NCBI RefSeq assembly: GCF_001907975.1
Contig: NZ_CP017834.1
Location: 1,288,303-1,352,302, forward strand
Direction: 5' to 3'
DNA: 64,000 bases
DNA from: Silvanigrella aquatica
Lineage (GTDB): Bacteria; Bdellovibrionota_B; Oligoflexia; Silvanigrellales; Silvanigrellaceae
The notes below the pieces were generated by a model, which saw nothing but the letters and a program-made list of their open reading frames with translations, was not told where the DNA came from and did no database searches. The translations under genes and the position numbers were made by a program. Shown one piece after another: positions 1-7,651 of this stretch (positions are counted from its first letter, which is position 1; each line of letters starts with the position of its first letter).

Positions 1-1126
1 CACTCCCTTTACTAAGAAATTATCTACGGGAGGCTCTGACTTCTTCGCGCGATCTTTAAGCGGATTCGGCACAGTCATAGACTTTAGCGGCAATCAAGTT
101 TCTCCAACGAACAATGTCTCTGCTTTTGGAGTGGGCAAGTTTCATTTGGGATCACTACCTCTTATGGGTAGAGCAAATAACAACACCCTGAATTCATATA
201 TGCCCTTCGCCGCGGCTTGGACAAATCTGGCTTTAAGCTTCGATCAAATGGAAAGTGTGAGGAATAATTACTTGATGAATCTTAATTTGAAACGGCCTGT
301 TATTGGGACGGCAGATGGAAAACTCATTATGGGTTGTACTTTACAGTCTGGTGATATCTCTTGCCCCAGTAACGCGACAGTGTGGTCCAGTGGCAATTCT
401 TTTGGAATTAATGGAATTACTATTGCCAATAATCAGGCATACCTTACGATTCCAAATTTAAAACAAATGCTTAATTGCCCTTTTAATGGTAACACTATTG
501 GAACTTGCGTCGGGAATGGAATATTTTCTAATTTTAAAATGAATTCCTCAGGACTTATTTATAAAGGATATGCTTATTTAGCAAATAAGGCCTCTATTAA
601 TAAGTGTCAGCTAAACGGGGATGGTTCCATTTCCAATGTATGTGATAAAGCAGTTAATTTTGGTTCCTCTTATTTAGGATTAAATCAGTTTAATGGGATT
701 ATTTATGCAGGTGATAGTAATCAATTAAAAATCTGCACCCAAGATTCCTCCAACGGCAATTTAGCCTGCAATAACTCAAATAGAATTGGCACTCGTCCAT
801 TAGTAAGTATGGCTTTTTATACAACTCTAAATGGAAATACAATTGGCTATTTTTCCAATATTGATAAGAATATATATTCTTATGAAATCTCTTCATCCGA
901 TGGAAGTCTAAGCTCTAGTTTATATGATACTTTTGGGACGAATATAGATTTTGGAAGTATAATTCCTAATAACGGATATCTTTATGCAAACGATCACAGC
1001 GCAGCTAAAATAATTAGTAAATGTTTAATTACCCCTTCAACAGGAATGCTATCAAATTGTTCAGCTCAAAGTTCCATAAGCATTGGAGGTCAGAGTTATA
1101 TCCCCACTGCCATAGGTTTTTATTAG
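1..1126 (+). CDS. C-terminal part of a Cys-pair repeat, beta-propeller-like protein (5' end outside window)
   Basis: The reading frame is open from base 2 to the TAG at 1124, so the GTG at 131 is not a credible start; this is the 3' end of a longer gene. The visible part (about 375 codons) holds at least five repeats in which two cysteines lie 8 to 11 residues apart around a Gly/Ser/Asn-rich turn (CTLQSGDISC, CPFNGNTIGTC, CQLNGDGSISNVC, CTQDSSNGNLAC and a last one near CLITPSTGMLSNC). Each is followed by a hydrophobic strand with I/L-N-G/N-x-x-Y, which suggests blades of a beta-propeller with a disulfide per blade. Such repeats are known from secreted or periplasmic proteins of host-associated bacteria, and disulfides would need export. 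I do not recognise a precise family. Possible role: surface or secreted binding protein. Confidence 0.6.
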   Translation, partial: TPFTKKLSTGGSDFFARSLSGFGTVIDFSGNQVSPTNNVSAFGVGKFHLGSLPLMGRANNNTLNSYMPFAAAWTNLALSFDQMESVRNNYLMNLNLKRPVIGTADGKLIMGCTLQSGDISCPSNATVWSSGNSFGINGITIANNQAYLTIPNLKQMLNCPFNGNTIGTCVGNGIFSNFKMNSSGLIYKGYAYLANKASINKCQLNGDGSISNVCDKAVNFGSSYLGLNQFNGIIYAGDSNQLKICTQDSSNGNLACNNSNRIGTRPLVSMAFYTTLNGNTIGYFSNIDKNIYSYEISSSDGSLSSSLYDTFGTNIDFGSIIPNNGYLYANDHSAAKIISKCLITPSTGMLSNCSAQSSISIGGQSYIPTAIGFY

Positions 1127-1133
1127 GTGACTG

Positions 1134-1169
1134 ATGTTTAAAATAGCATTTTTACTGTAAACATTTTTT
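1134..1169 (+). terminator. Weak AT-rich hairpin after the propeller gene
   Basis: A 7-bp stem (ATGTTTA at 1134-1140 with TAAACAT at 1158-1164) runs directly into six T residues, eight bases after the stop codon. The inner part can also pair (TAAAAT with ATTTTA). The stem is AT-only, so termination efficiency is uncertain. Confidence 0.4.
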
Positions 1170-1552
1170 AAGTAATTTAAAAAAATTTAACATTTTTTAT
1201 TATATAAAATTTATTAGTATTATCATAATATTGCTTGTATTTATAAAGATTTAGATGTTATTTTTACATCATTGAAACTTTACTCAAAATTTCAATAAAT
1301 GGTTCTCTATTTGTTTTTTTAAGTATAAATATATTCCTTGTATTATAAAATTAAAATTTTTTTTAAAAAACATTTTAAAATATTTAAAATAAAATTTTTT
1401 AAATTAACTTATTAAAAATAAATTTCAATAAATTAATTTAAAAATAAAAGCCTATAAATTTATAACAAAATAAAATTATAGGAATATTTATTTTTTAATA
1501 GATTACCAAAATATTTATAAAATAAATTAAAAAATCACTGAAAAATATGTAT
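1170..1552. other. Gene-free AT-rich spacer
   Basis: About 380 bases of nearly pure A/T with stops in all frames. I see no RNA gene, repeat array or coding sequence here. It separates the propeller gene from the island that begins with the promoter at 1553. Confidence 0.5.
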
Positions 1553-1579
1553 TTGACAAGTAAATAAACATTTTATAGT
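1553..1579 (+). promoter_or_regulatory. Sigma-70-like promoter for the island
   Basis: A perfect TTGACA at 1553-1558 is followed, after a 15-bp gap, by TATAGT at 1574-1579. The gap is shorter than the usual 17 bp. The same arrangement (TTGACA, 15 bp, TATAAT) occurs at 7484-7510 before the second binding-protein gene, which supports both as real, co-evolved elements. Confidence 0.45.
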
Positions 1580-1586
1580 TTTCAAT

Positions 1587-1631
1587 CCGAACAGAATAGG
1601 CGTATTGAAAAATACGAAGTTGAATATGAAA
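1587..1631 (+). repeat. Split copy of the island-flanking 22-bp sequence, with hairpin insert
   Basis: CCGAACAG (1587-1594) and AGTTGAATATGAAA (1618-1631) are the two parts of a sequence that occurs uninterrupted, in reverse orientation, at 7574-7595. Here they are separated by 23 bases containing a perfect hairpin CGTATT-GAAA-AATACG (1601-1616). It lies in the leader of the MFS gene, between promoter and start codon. Confidence 0.5.
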
Positions 1632-1655
1632 ATTTAAAAAAAGGTTTCTAACAAG

Positions 1656-2822
1656 GTGGTCGAATTTAATCCCTTTTTATTGCAAGTATTAGTATCGACA
1701 GTACCAGCTACCGTAACATCAGGTTTTTTTCCTGTGCTTGGTACTGCTGTTGCTGCTTCTTTGTTGCAAGTTGGGATTTTTTTCTTTCTGATGAGAATGG
1801 GTACAGTCATAGGAAGTATTTGTGCTCCTAGGCTTCATGAGAGTTACATGCCACATAAAATAGGTGTGGGTGCTGAAGTTGCAAATTTTTTGGTTGCTAT
1901 AGCAATATTATTTGCCATTTTTTTGCAATCAAGTTTGCTACTTTTTAGTTGCGCTTTTTTTAAGGGATTGGCAAATGGATCGATATCTATTCTTCGATTT
2001 TCTTGGTTAAAGCAGCTCCCTAATTTTCAGAAATCGAGTCATTTAAATTTAATTACAAATTCATTGGCGCAGGGTGCTTATGTCTTTGTTGGTATCTTAT
2101 TATTTATATCAAATTCACTTATTATGGCACAGATTGTCGTAATTGTGGATGCTATGGGTTCTTTATTTGGTGCTTGGTTATTTTGGAGTTTGCGCAATCA
2201 AAGCATTACTATGAAATATGAGCAAAGTACCAGCTTAAAATCTCGTTTTGTTACTTTAACTAAGACTCCGCAACGGCGGGTTATTTTGCTTACAGATATC
2301 TTAGTTTGCTGCGCCATGGGTGGAGCAAATATCATGCTATTAAAATATGGAAACATGTTTTTTGGTGAAAATAATGGCTATGCCATTGCCCTTGTTGTTT
2401 ATGGTTTGTTTTTCTTTCTTGGTGGCAAACTTATTCAGCTTAAAAATAAAGGTAAAGTGGTAAAATTAAGTTTACCCGTGGTTATAACATCTATGCTTAT
2501 TATGGTTGTTTCTTTATCACTGCTGCCTTTTGCAGAGCACTTGTATTTAAAGATTTTATTATTATCGGGAACATTTTTTTGTTACCCCATGATCTGTCTT
2601 CAAATACAAAGTGAATGGTTTAAAATTTGTGATGCTGAAGAAGCTTCGGTTATTTCTTCATCACAAATGATTTATTGTCAAATTGTGTTCGGATTTTTTG
2701 AATTTATTTACAGTATTTTAAATAACGATAATTTCGTTAGAGCTTTGTTTTTACAAATTGCCTGTGTTGTTATGTTGGTTTATACTGCCCTAAATAAAAA
2801 TCGAAGAGTTCAATATGTTTAA
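1656..2822 (+). CDS. Major-facilitator-type membrane transporter
   Basis: The 388-residue product is almost entirely hydrophobic, with roughly 11 to 12 predicted membrane segments in two halves separated by a basic loop near residues 180-205 (RNQSITMKYE... KTPQRR). That layout is typical of MFS permeases. The substrate cannot be read from the sequence. The start is GTG at 1656; an in-frame TAA at 1635 excludes an earlier start, and AAAGG at 1640-1644 is a weak ribosome binding site. It is first in a plus-strand group followed, 21 bases later, by a small acidic ORF, then a LanM-like kinase. MFS proteins serve as exporters in several natural-product clusters, so export of a modified peptide is an attractive but unproven role. 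Confidence 0.7.
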   Translation: MVEFNPFLLQVLVSTVPATVTSGFFPVLGTAVAASLLQVGIFFFLMRMGTVIGSICAPRLHESYMPHKIGVGAEVANFLVAIAILFAIFLQSSLLLFSCAFFKGLANGSISILRFSWLKQLPNFQKSSHLNLITNSLAQGAYVFVGILLFISNSLIMAQIVVIVDAMGSLFGAWLFWSLRNQSITMKYEQSTSLKSRFVTLTKTPQRRVILLTDILVCCAMGGANIMLLKYGNMFFGENNGYAIALVVYGLFFFLGGKLIQLKNKGKVVKLSLPVVITSMLIMVVSLSLLPFAEHLYLKILLLSGTFFCYPMICLQIQSEWFKICDAEEASVISSSQMIYCQIVFGFFEFIYSILNNDNFVRALFLQIACVVMLVYTALNKNRRVQYV

Positions 2823-2843
2823 CATTTTTTTTGAGAATGAATT

Positions 2844-2963
2844 GTGAATTGTAATGAGAGTGAATTATTATTAATTGAGGAATTTAATAATTTGAATGGA
2901 TTAGAAATGATCGAATTGATAAAATCTGAAGAAAATGCTACTTTTTATGGCTATACAAGTTAG
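2844..2963 (+). CDS. Small acidic ORF, candidate RiPP precursor peptide (39 aa)
   Basis: GTG at 2844 opens a 39-codon frame ending TAG at 2961-2963. It sits exactly between the MFS gene and the LanM-like gene, whose ATG is 5 bases downstream. The peptide has eight Glu and a single Lys, with Leu/Ile-rich helical stretches (SELLLIEEF, LEMIELIKSEE), and ends in the neutral, aromatic, hydroxyl-containing tail NATFYGYTS. This resembles an acidic leader plus short core. There is no Cys in the tail, so no lanthionine could form, but Thr33, Thr38 and Ser39 could be dehydrated. The ribosome binding site is weak. Alternative: a non-coding spacer or a remnant of a longer LanM N-terminus; an in-frame stop directly before the LanM ATG argues against one simple frameshift joining them. 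Confidence 0.35.
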   Translation: MNCNESELLLIEEFNNLNGLEMIELIKSEENATFYGYTS

Positions 2964-2968
2964 CTTAA

Positions 2969-4006
2969 ATGAAATTAATAATGAATTTAGGCGATAGACA
3001 CAATGGTCAAAAATGTGTCAAAAAAATTAATAAAAGGTATATTTATAAGCCTAGGTGTATATATTGGGAAAAGCTATTTTTAGAAAAAAATAGCTTTTTT
3101 CTTAATGAATTGAAAGATTTTCAAAAAAATAAAGAATGCCATTTAAATAAAGATTGGCTCACCGTGTTACCTAGTTTAGAATTTCATGAGGTCGGTGAAA
3201 AATATTTATCTGGTTATGTTAAATACCAAAATTGCGATTACATTTCAGCTCCTATTTTAGGAGAGTCCTATTGGGAATCATTTGGTGCCGTTATCGGATT
3301 GCTCAGTTTATTTGGTGTCTATGATCTGCATAATGAAAATATATTAATGGGAAGAGACTCAAATAATAAAATTATTTTTGGCCCCATAGATATTGAATGT
3401 TTGTTTGAAAATTTTACATTGGTCTCACAAACCCACTTGCTGCCTTCAAAAATACTTTTAGAGCACAAAAGTGGTTTGTATAAATTAAAAATGGTATTTA
3501 ATTTGTCTTCAGAAATGAATTTTATTGCTCCACTCTTATTTGGGTATATTGAATTTCTCAATTGTTTTTTAAACTTTAAAGAGTTCTTTATTAAAAAATA
3601 TCCGCAAATTTTTAATTACCCTATTAGAGTCATACTTCACTCAACGGAGTGCTATAAAACAAAATTAAATCAGTTTAACGACTTTTTTAATTCAGAAGAA
3701 AGGGATCAAATTAGCAAGGGTGATATTCCCTATTTTTTTAAATACTTAGGGAGTAAAAAATTATATTATATGAATAATTCTTCTAAGAATATCACTTCTT
3801 CAAAAAGTTTGAATATTGTTTCAAATAAATTATGTGATAATCATAATACGAATAGCCTAAAAAAAATGGGATCTTTGCAAATATTTAACTACTTCTCAGA
3901 TAATATTACTTTTGGCAGTGCTAAATATAAAAATCTATCTATTTTGAAAAGTAAAAACTTAATTATTATTAAATATGATAAGGATAAATGGGCAAGTTCA
4001 TGTTAA
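2969..4006 (+). CDS. LanM-type dehydratase-like kinase, stand-alone (DUF4135), no cyclase domain
   Basis: The 345-residue protein matches the kinase-like dehydratase core of class II lanthipeptide synthetases. In order: GDRHNG at 8-13 (D9, H11), YKPR at 26-29 (K27), a YDLHNENI catalytic loop at 118-125 (D119, H121, N124), DIECLF with the metal-binding D141 and E143, RVILHST at 220-226 (R220 and T226, spaced like the phosphate-elimination Arg and Thr of CylM), then GDIPYFF. These are the family's Ser/Thr phosphorylation and elimination residues, so the site looks intact. Full LanM proteins have about 1000 residues: here about 150 N-terminal residues and the whole zinc-binding LanC cyclase domain are absent. 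Its end overlaps the next gene by 19 bases. Predicted role: phosphorylation and dehydration of a peptide without ring formation; the partner substrate is inferred to be the upstream small ORF. Confidence 0.75.
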   Translation: MKLIMNLGDRHNGQKCVKKINKRYIYKPRCIYWEKLFLEKNSFFLNELKDFQKNKECHLNKDWLTVLPSLEFHEVGEKYLSGYVKYQNCDYISAPILGESYWESFGAVIGLLSLFGVYDLHNENILMGRDSNNKIIFGPIDIECLFENFTLVSQTHLLPSKILLEHKSGLYKLKMVFNLSSEMNFIAPLLFGYIEFLNCFLNFKEFFIKKYPQIFNYPIRVILHSTECYKTKLNQFNDFFNSEERDQISKGDIPYFFKYLGSKKLYYMNNSSKNITSSKSLNIVSNKLCDNHNTNSLKKMGSLQIFNYFSDNITFGSAKYKNLSILKSKNLIIIKYDKDKWASSC

Positions 4007-5520
4007 ATATTTTGAAATTAATTATGCTATTCTTGATATTATTACATAAAAATATCAATTGTAGTGAATTGGAAAAGAGCAAAAATATAAATATAGGTTT
4101 TTCTTATTTTTTAAAGGAAATAGATCCTATTTTGGCCTATAATCATCAACATTTTATGATAATTCAATTTATTTATCAAACCTTAGTGAGGATAAATGAA
4201 AATGGATCTTTAGTGGGAGATTTGGCTGAAAGTTGGAAAATTTCTGAAGATAAGAAAACATATTTTTTCTATTTAAATAAGAATGCCCAGTTTCACAATG
4301 GCGCCATTGTGAATGCCGATGATGTTGTTTGGAGTTTTTCGAAGCATTTTTGGAAAAACTCAGGCTCCACAACCGTAAATTATTTGCAAGAAATTTTAGA
4401 ATACCCAGATAAAATCCCCGATGGTGCCCTTCATCCCAGTATAAGTGCTGTCGATAAGCATACCGTGCAATTTAAATTAAAATCGCCATACCCCCCTTTT
4501 GTATCTCTTCTTGTTATGCCTTCTTACACCATTTTTCAAAAAAATAATTTTAATGCAAAAAATCCTATTGGTTCGGGTCCCTATAAAGCCGAATACAATT
4601 CAAATAATAATAATTGGATTATGAGAAAAAATAAAAAATATATTGGAAAATTGCCTAAGACGGAATCCTTTTACCTGTATGAATTAAAAAATAGCAAAGA
4701 TATAAAAAATATTGAAATAGAAAAAAATTTAGATGTCGTATTGGATTATTTTACAGAGGATATGTATGCTGGTATAAAAAGAATAAATAACTTTGACATT
4801 AAAAAAATTAGCAATTTAAGAAATTTACATTTGTATTTTAATATGAATAAAGGCTTATTTAAAAATAAAAAACTTCGTAAAGAATTGAGTGTTTTAGTAC
4901 AAAAACCTTTTGCAGCGGAAGGTTTTTATTCCCATATATATAAATTTAACCCAACTTATTTTCCTAAGGGGATATTGTCATATGAGTATTACAATGGAGA
5001 TAATAATTTAAATGAATTTGATAAGGGTTTTATTTTTAAATCTCAATTACCTTCAAAACTTCATGCTTTAGTACAAAAAAAATATCTCGACTCTAATATT
5101 ATAAAAAAAATTGAAACGCAATTTCAAAGTATTGGAATTAATATAATATGGAAGGAGTGCGATAGTGGTTATATGGAGGAGTTAGCAAAAAATGATTACG
5201 ATATACTTTTAGCAGGATATTCTTCTAACTTTCCCGACCCCGATGGATTAATCGATCCCTTAAGAAATAATTCAATATTTAGCTATGGCAATATGCCCTC
5301 TGAAAAACTATTTCAGAGTCTTGCTGAATTTCGTCATATAGATAATCCCAAAGAAAGGCTAAAAAGTTATTCCAAAGTCTTTAAAGATTTTGAGCAAGAA
5401 TATTATTTTATCCCACTGTTTCAATCGAGCTTACCTATTTTAATAAAGAAGAACTTATTTTTACCAGAAGCAAAATTTTATTATGAAAGTGAATTGTGGA
5501 AAATTCATTGGAAGAAATAG
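3988..5520 (+). CDS. Family 5 oligopeptide-binding extracellular protein, orphan copy 1
   Basis: 510 residues with an N-terminal hydrophobic segment (about 5-19) acting as signal peptide. The body is a family 5 solute-binding protein (DppA/OppA type): FIYQTLVRI, LAESWKIS, FHNGAIVNADDVVWSF, SPYPPFV, GSGPYK and the late PDPDGLIDPLR segment. Such proteins capture peptides in the periplasm for an ABC importer. No permease or ATPase gene is present in the window, so it is an orphan; it may instead present a peptide to the histidine kinase encoded next. ATG at 3988 has AAGGA at 3980-3984; a second ATG at 4000 is possible. It is clearly paralogous to the protein at 7652-9190 over its full length. 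Confidence 0.85.
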   Translation: MGKFMLNILKLIMLFLILLHKNINCSELEKSKNINIGFSYFLKEIDPILAYNHQHFMIIQFIYQTLVRINENGSLVGDLAESWKISEDKKTYFFYLNKNAQFHNGAIVNADDVVWSFSKHFWKNSGSTTVNYLQEILEYPDKIPDGALHPSISAVDKHTVQFKLKSPYPPFVSLLVMPSYTIFQKNNFNAKNPIGSGPYKAEYNSNNNNWIMRKNKKYIGKLPKTESFYLYELKNSKDIKNIEIEKNLDVVLDYFTEDMYAGIKRINNFDIKKISNLRNLHLYFNMNKGLFKNKKLRKELSVLVQKPFAAEGFYSHIYKFNPTYFPKGILSYEYYNGDNNLNEFDKGFIFKSQLPSKLHALVQKKYLDSNIIKKIETQFQSIGINIIWKECDSGYMEELAKNDYDILLAGYSSNFPDPDGLIDPLRNNSIFSYGNMPSEKLFQSLAEFRHIDNPKERLKSYSKVFKDFEQEYYFIPLFQSSLPILIKKNLFLPEAKFYYESELWKIHWKK

Positions 5521-5552
5521 ACTGTTAAACAATCATTCAATTTGGTGGTTAT

Positions 5553-7307
5553 ATGACCAAAAAAAAATTGTTAAAGTTTCGGAAGTCAATATTTATATTT
5601 ACATTTTCACTGTTTTGTTCCGTTTTTATAGTGTACACTTTTATTTCCTATTTTCTTGTAAAAACAACCTTAGAAGATTCTTTTAAAGACAAAATATTGG
5701 TTTCCCAAAATTTATTTGCCGACTCCATTCACAACGATATTTTAACCGGTTTTTATTCTGAAGTATTTCGTAAATGCAAAATATTTTATGAATCCGGTGG
5801 TTTGGATTTTATTAATGTAACCGACTCTTCCGGTAGTAAAATTTGTGATTTTAAAAAGGAAAATATTAGAAATTCCAATTTGGGGTTAATCACTTCAAAC
5901 ACTTATTTTGATGAAGAGAAAAAAATTAGCGCTGCTACAATTTCAGCAAATTATTCCGATTTAGGTATGCGCAAGGTTTTAAATGATTGTTTGTTTATAA
6001 TTGTATTTGCTTTGGTATTTATAGCTTTGTTGTTGTCCGTTTTTATAAATTATTTAAGCCGCTATTTTGCTTTACCCGTGCAAAAAATATCGCAACTCTT
6101 GCGGAAAGCCAGTGTCAATGAAATTGCAAGTTCCCACAATCACTTCAAGTCCAACTTCGAAGAGATTGTTTATTTAAACCATTCCGTTGCCGAAATGGCA
6201 AAGAAAATTGTGGAATCGCATAATGCACAACTGCAACAAAAAGAAATTGAGGCCGTTGCCAAAATTGCGGCTCAAGTTGTTCACGACATACGCTCTCCTC
6301 TTTCTGCTTTAAATGTTTATGTCAAATGTGTTACTCAATTGCCCGAAGAGGAACGGGTTTTTATTCGGACGGCTGTGGATCGCATTAATGACATTGCTAA
6401 TAATTTGGTTCATAAGTTTAAAAATGAAATGGTTCAAAAAAAGAAGGAACCAGGCTATGAAATTGTTTCCACTCTACTTGAAAATATTGTTGCTGAAAAA
6501 AGAGTGATGCATTCAGATAAAAAAATTAAATTTGATCTGCATATTGCTCCAAATGCGTATATGGAGTTTATCAAAGTCAACATGGTAGAATTTCAATCGG
6601 TCATTTCAAATTTAATGAACAATGCTGTGGAGGCCATGGGAAACTCAGGCGTAATTAAACTCATATTGGAAAACCGGAATGAGTATTTATGGCTGACTCT
6701 TATTGACAGTGGTTGCGGTATGTCTCCTGAATTTTTGCAAAAAGCGATAGCGGGAGGAATGACTACAAAAACTCACGGTGTGGGTATTGGCTTGTCGAGT
6801 TCGGTACGTATTATCCAAAATTGGAATTGCAAAGTAGATATTCAATCCCAAGTAAATGAAGGGACAACCATTTCTATTCAAATGCCTATAATTTCGGCTC
6901 CAAATTGGTTTCCTCAGGAAATAAAGCTATCGCCAAAGAGCACTCTGGTGATAATTGATGACGACCAATCCATTCACGATATATTAATGCGCCGCTTTGC
7001 CAGTCTTATTAAATCTTCTGATGATATTCAAATTGTGAACTTTAAAGATCCACAAAAATTTATTGAGTTTTATAATCAATATGATAAAACAAGGGACATT
7101 TACTTTTTGTTTGATTATGAATTTATTGGTAGCAACTTAACAGGAACAGACATTATCAATCAATTTAATTTGGGAGAAAAATCCACTTTAATTACCAGTT
7201 ATTTTGAAGACACTCATGTTCGTAATAAATGCAGTCATTTAGGAATTAAAGTCATTCCTAAGAATTTAGCCTACTATATTCCCATTCAAATTAAGCTGTG
7301 CTCCTAA
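5553..7307 (+). CDS. Membrane hybrid histidine kinase with C-terminal receiver domain
   Basis: 584 residues: membrane segments near 11-35 and 145-167 enclose a periplasmic sensor of about 110 residues with no recognisable fold; a juxtamembrane linker leads to the H-box VVHDIRSPLSAL (H244), N-box NLMNNAVEAM (N356 region), G1 box DSGCGM (D385) and G2 box HGVGIGLS. After the ATPase domain comes a receiver domain with IIDDD (469-471), phospho-acceptor D521 in FLFDYEF, the TS of LITSYF and a Lys near the end, all in proper order. No DNA-binding output domain or separate regulator lies nearby. Placed between two peptide-binding proteins, it could read their ligand (inference). It starts 32 bases after the binding-protein gene, so probably one operon. 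Confidence 0.85.
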   Translation: MTKKKLLKFRKSIFIFTFSLFCSVFIVYTFISYFLVKTTLEDSFKDKILVSQNLFADSIHNDILTGFYSEVFRKCKIFYESGGLDFINVTDSSGSKICDFKKENIRNSNLGLITSNTYFDEEKKISAATISANYSDLGMRKVLNDCLFIIVFALVFIALLLSVFINYLSRYFALPVQKISQLLRKASVNEIASSHNHFKSNFEEIVYLNHSVAEMAKKIVESHNAQLQQKEIEAVAKIAAQVVHDIRSPLSALNVYVKCVTQLPEEERVFIRTAVDRINDIANNLVHKFKNEMVQKKKEPGYEIVSTLLENIVAEKRVMHSDKKIKFDLHIAPNAYMEFIKVNMVEFQSVISNLMNNAVEAMGNSGVIKLILENRNEYLWLTLIDSGCGMSPEFLQKAIAGGMTTKTHGVGIGLSSSVRIIQNWNCKVDIQSQVNEGTTISIQMPIISAPNWFPQEIKLSPKSTLVIIDDDQSIHDILMRRFASLIKSSDDIQIVNFKDPQKFIEFYNQYDKTRDIYFLFDYEFIGSNLTGTDIINQFNLGEKSTLITSYFEDTHVRNKCSHLGIKVIPKNLAYYIPIQIKLCS

Positions 7308-7483
7308 TTTTTTGTGATGAATGATTAAAAATTTATCTTATGAAGTGGAACTGCCGTTATAATTTATTAAATGTTTAAAAATAAAGCTGTTTAAAAATAT
7401 TTATTAATTAAATTGCTAAAAAAAATAACAAAAAATGAAAAAAGTTAAAAATTAAAATTTTTTATAAAAATGTAAATATAGAT
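7308..7483. other. AT-rich spacer upstream of second binding-protein gene
   Basis: No gene or RNA recognised. Stops occur in all frames; the regulatory elements begin at 7484. Confidence 0.4.
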
Positions 7484-7510
7484 TTGACAATTTAAAGGAA
7501 ATTATATAAT
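7484..7510 (+). promoter_or_regulatory. Consensus sigma-70 promoter boxes
   Basis: TTGACA at 7484-7489 and TATAAT at 7505-7510 are both perfect, separated by 15 bp. The predicted transcription start (about 7517) lies only a few bases before the strong hairpin at 7521-7560. The same 15-bp spacing is found in the promoter at 1553-1579. Confidence 0.55.
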
Positions 7511-7520
7511 ACCTTGTTGG

Positions 7521-7568
7521 TAAGATAATATTCACAAAAAGGGACGTGAATATTATCTTATTTTTTTT
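7521..7568 (+). terminator. Leader hairpin with T8 tail (terminator or attenuator)
   Basis: A perfect 15-bp stem (7521-7535 with 7546-7560) closes a 10-base loop AAAAAGGGAC and is followed by eight T residues at 7561-7568. Formally this is an intrinsic terminator. It lies just downstream of the promoter at 7484-7510 and 84 bases upstream of the binding-protein start, so it would stop most transcripts after about 50 bases unless read through. Confidence 0.6.
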
Positions 7569-7573
7569 AAGTA

Positions 7574-7595
7574 TTTCATATTCAACTCTGTTCGG
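7574..7595 (-). repeat. Intact copy of the island-flanking 22-bp sequence
   Basis: On the minus strand this reads CCGAACAG directly joined to AGTTGAATATGAAA. The same two blocks occur on the plus strand at 1587-1631, split by a 23-base insert. Flanking bases are also alike (a short T-rich stretch on one side, an A-run on the other). Confidence 0.5.
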
Positions 7596-7651
7596 TTCAT
7601 ATCAAAACTCAGACATAAATTTCTCTCAATAGTAAATTAGGTTGATTTTAA

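Noticed and set aside
3319-3561. Minus-strand frame inside the LanM-like gene
   Set aside because: It has no ribosome binding site and runs antisense through the catalytic loop of a clear family member; shadow.
2844-4006. Idea that the small ORF and the LanM-like gene are one frameshifted LanM
   Set aside because: A TAA lies in the LanM frame immediately before its ATG, and the small-ORF frame ends in TAG, so no single shift would join them; only about 140 bases separate them from the exporter gene, too few for a LanM N-terminus.
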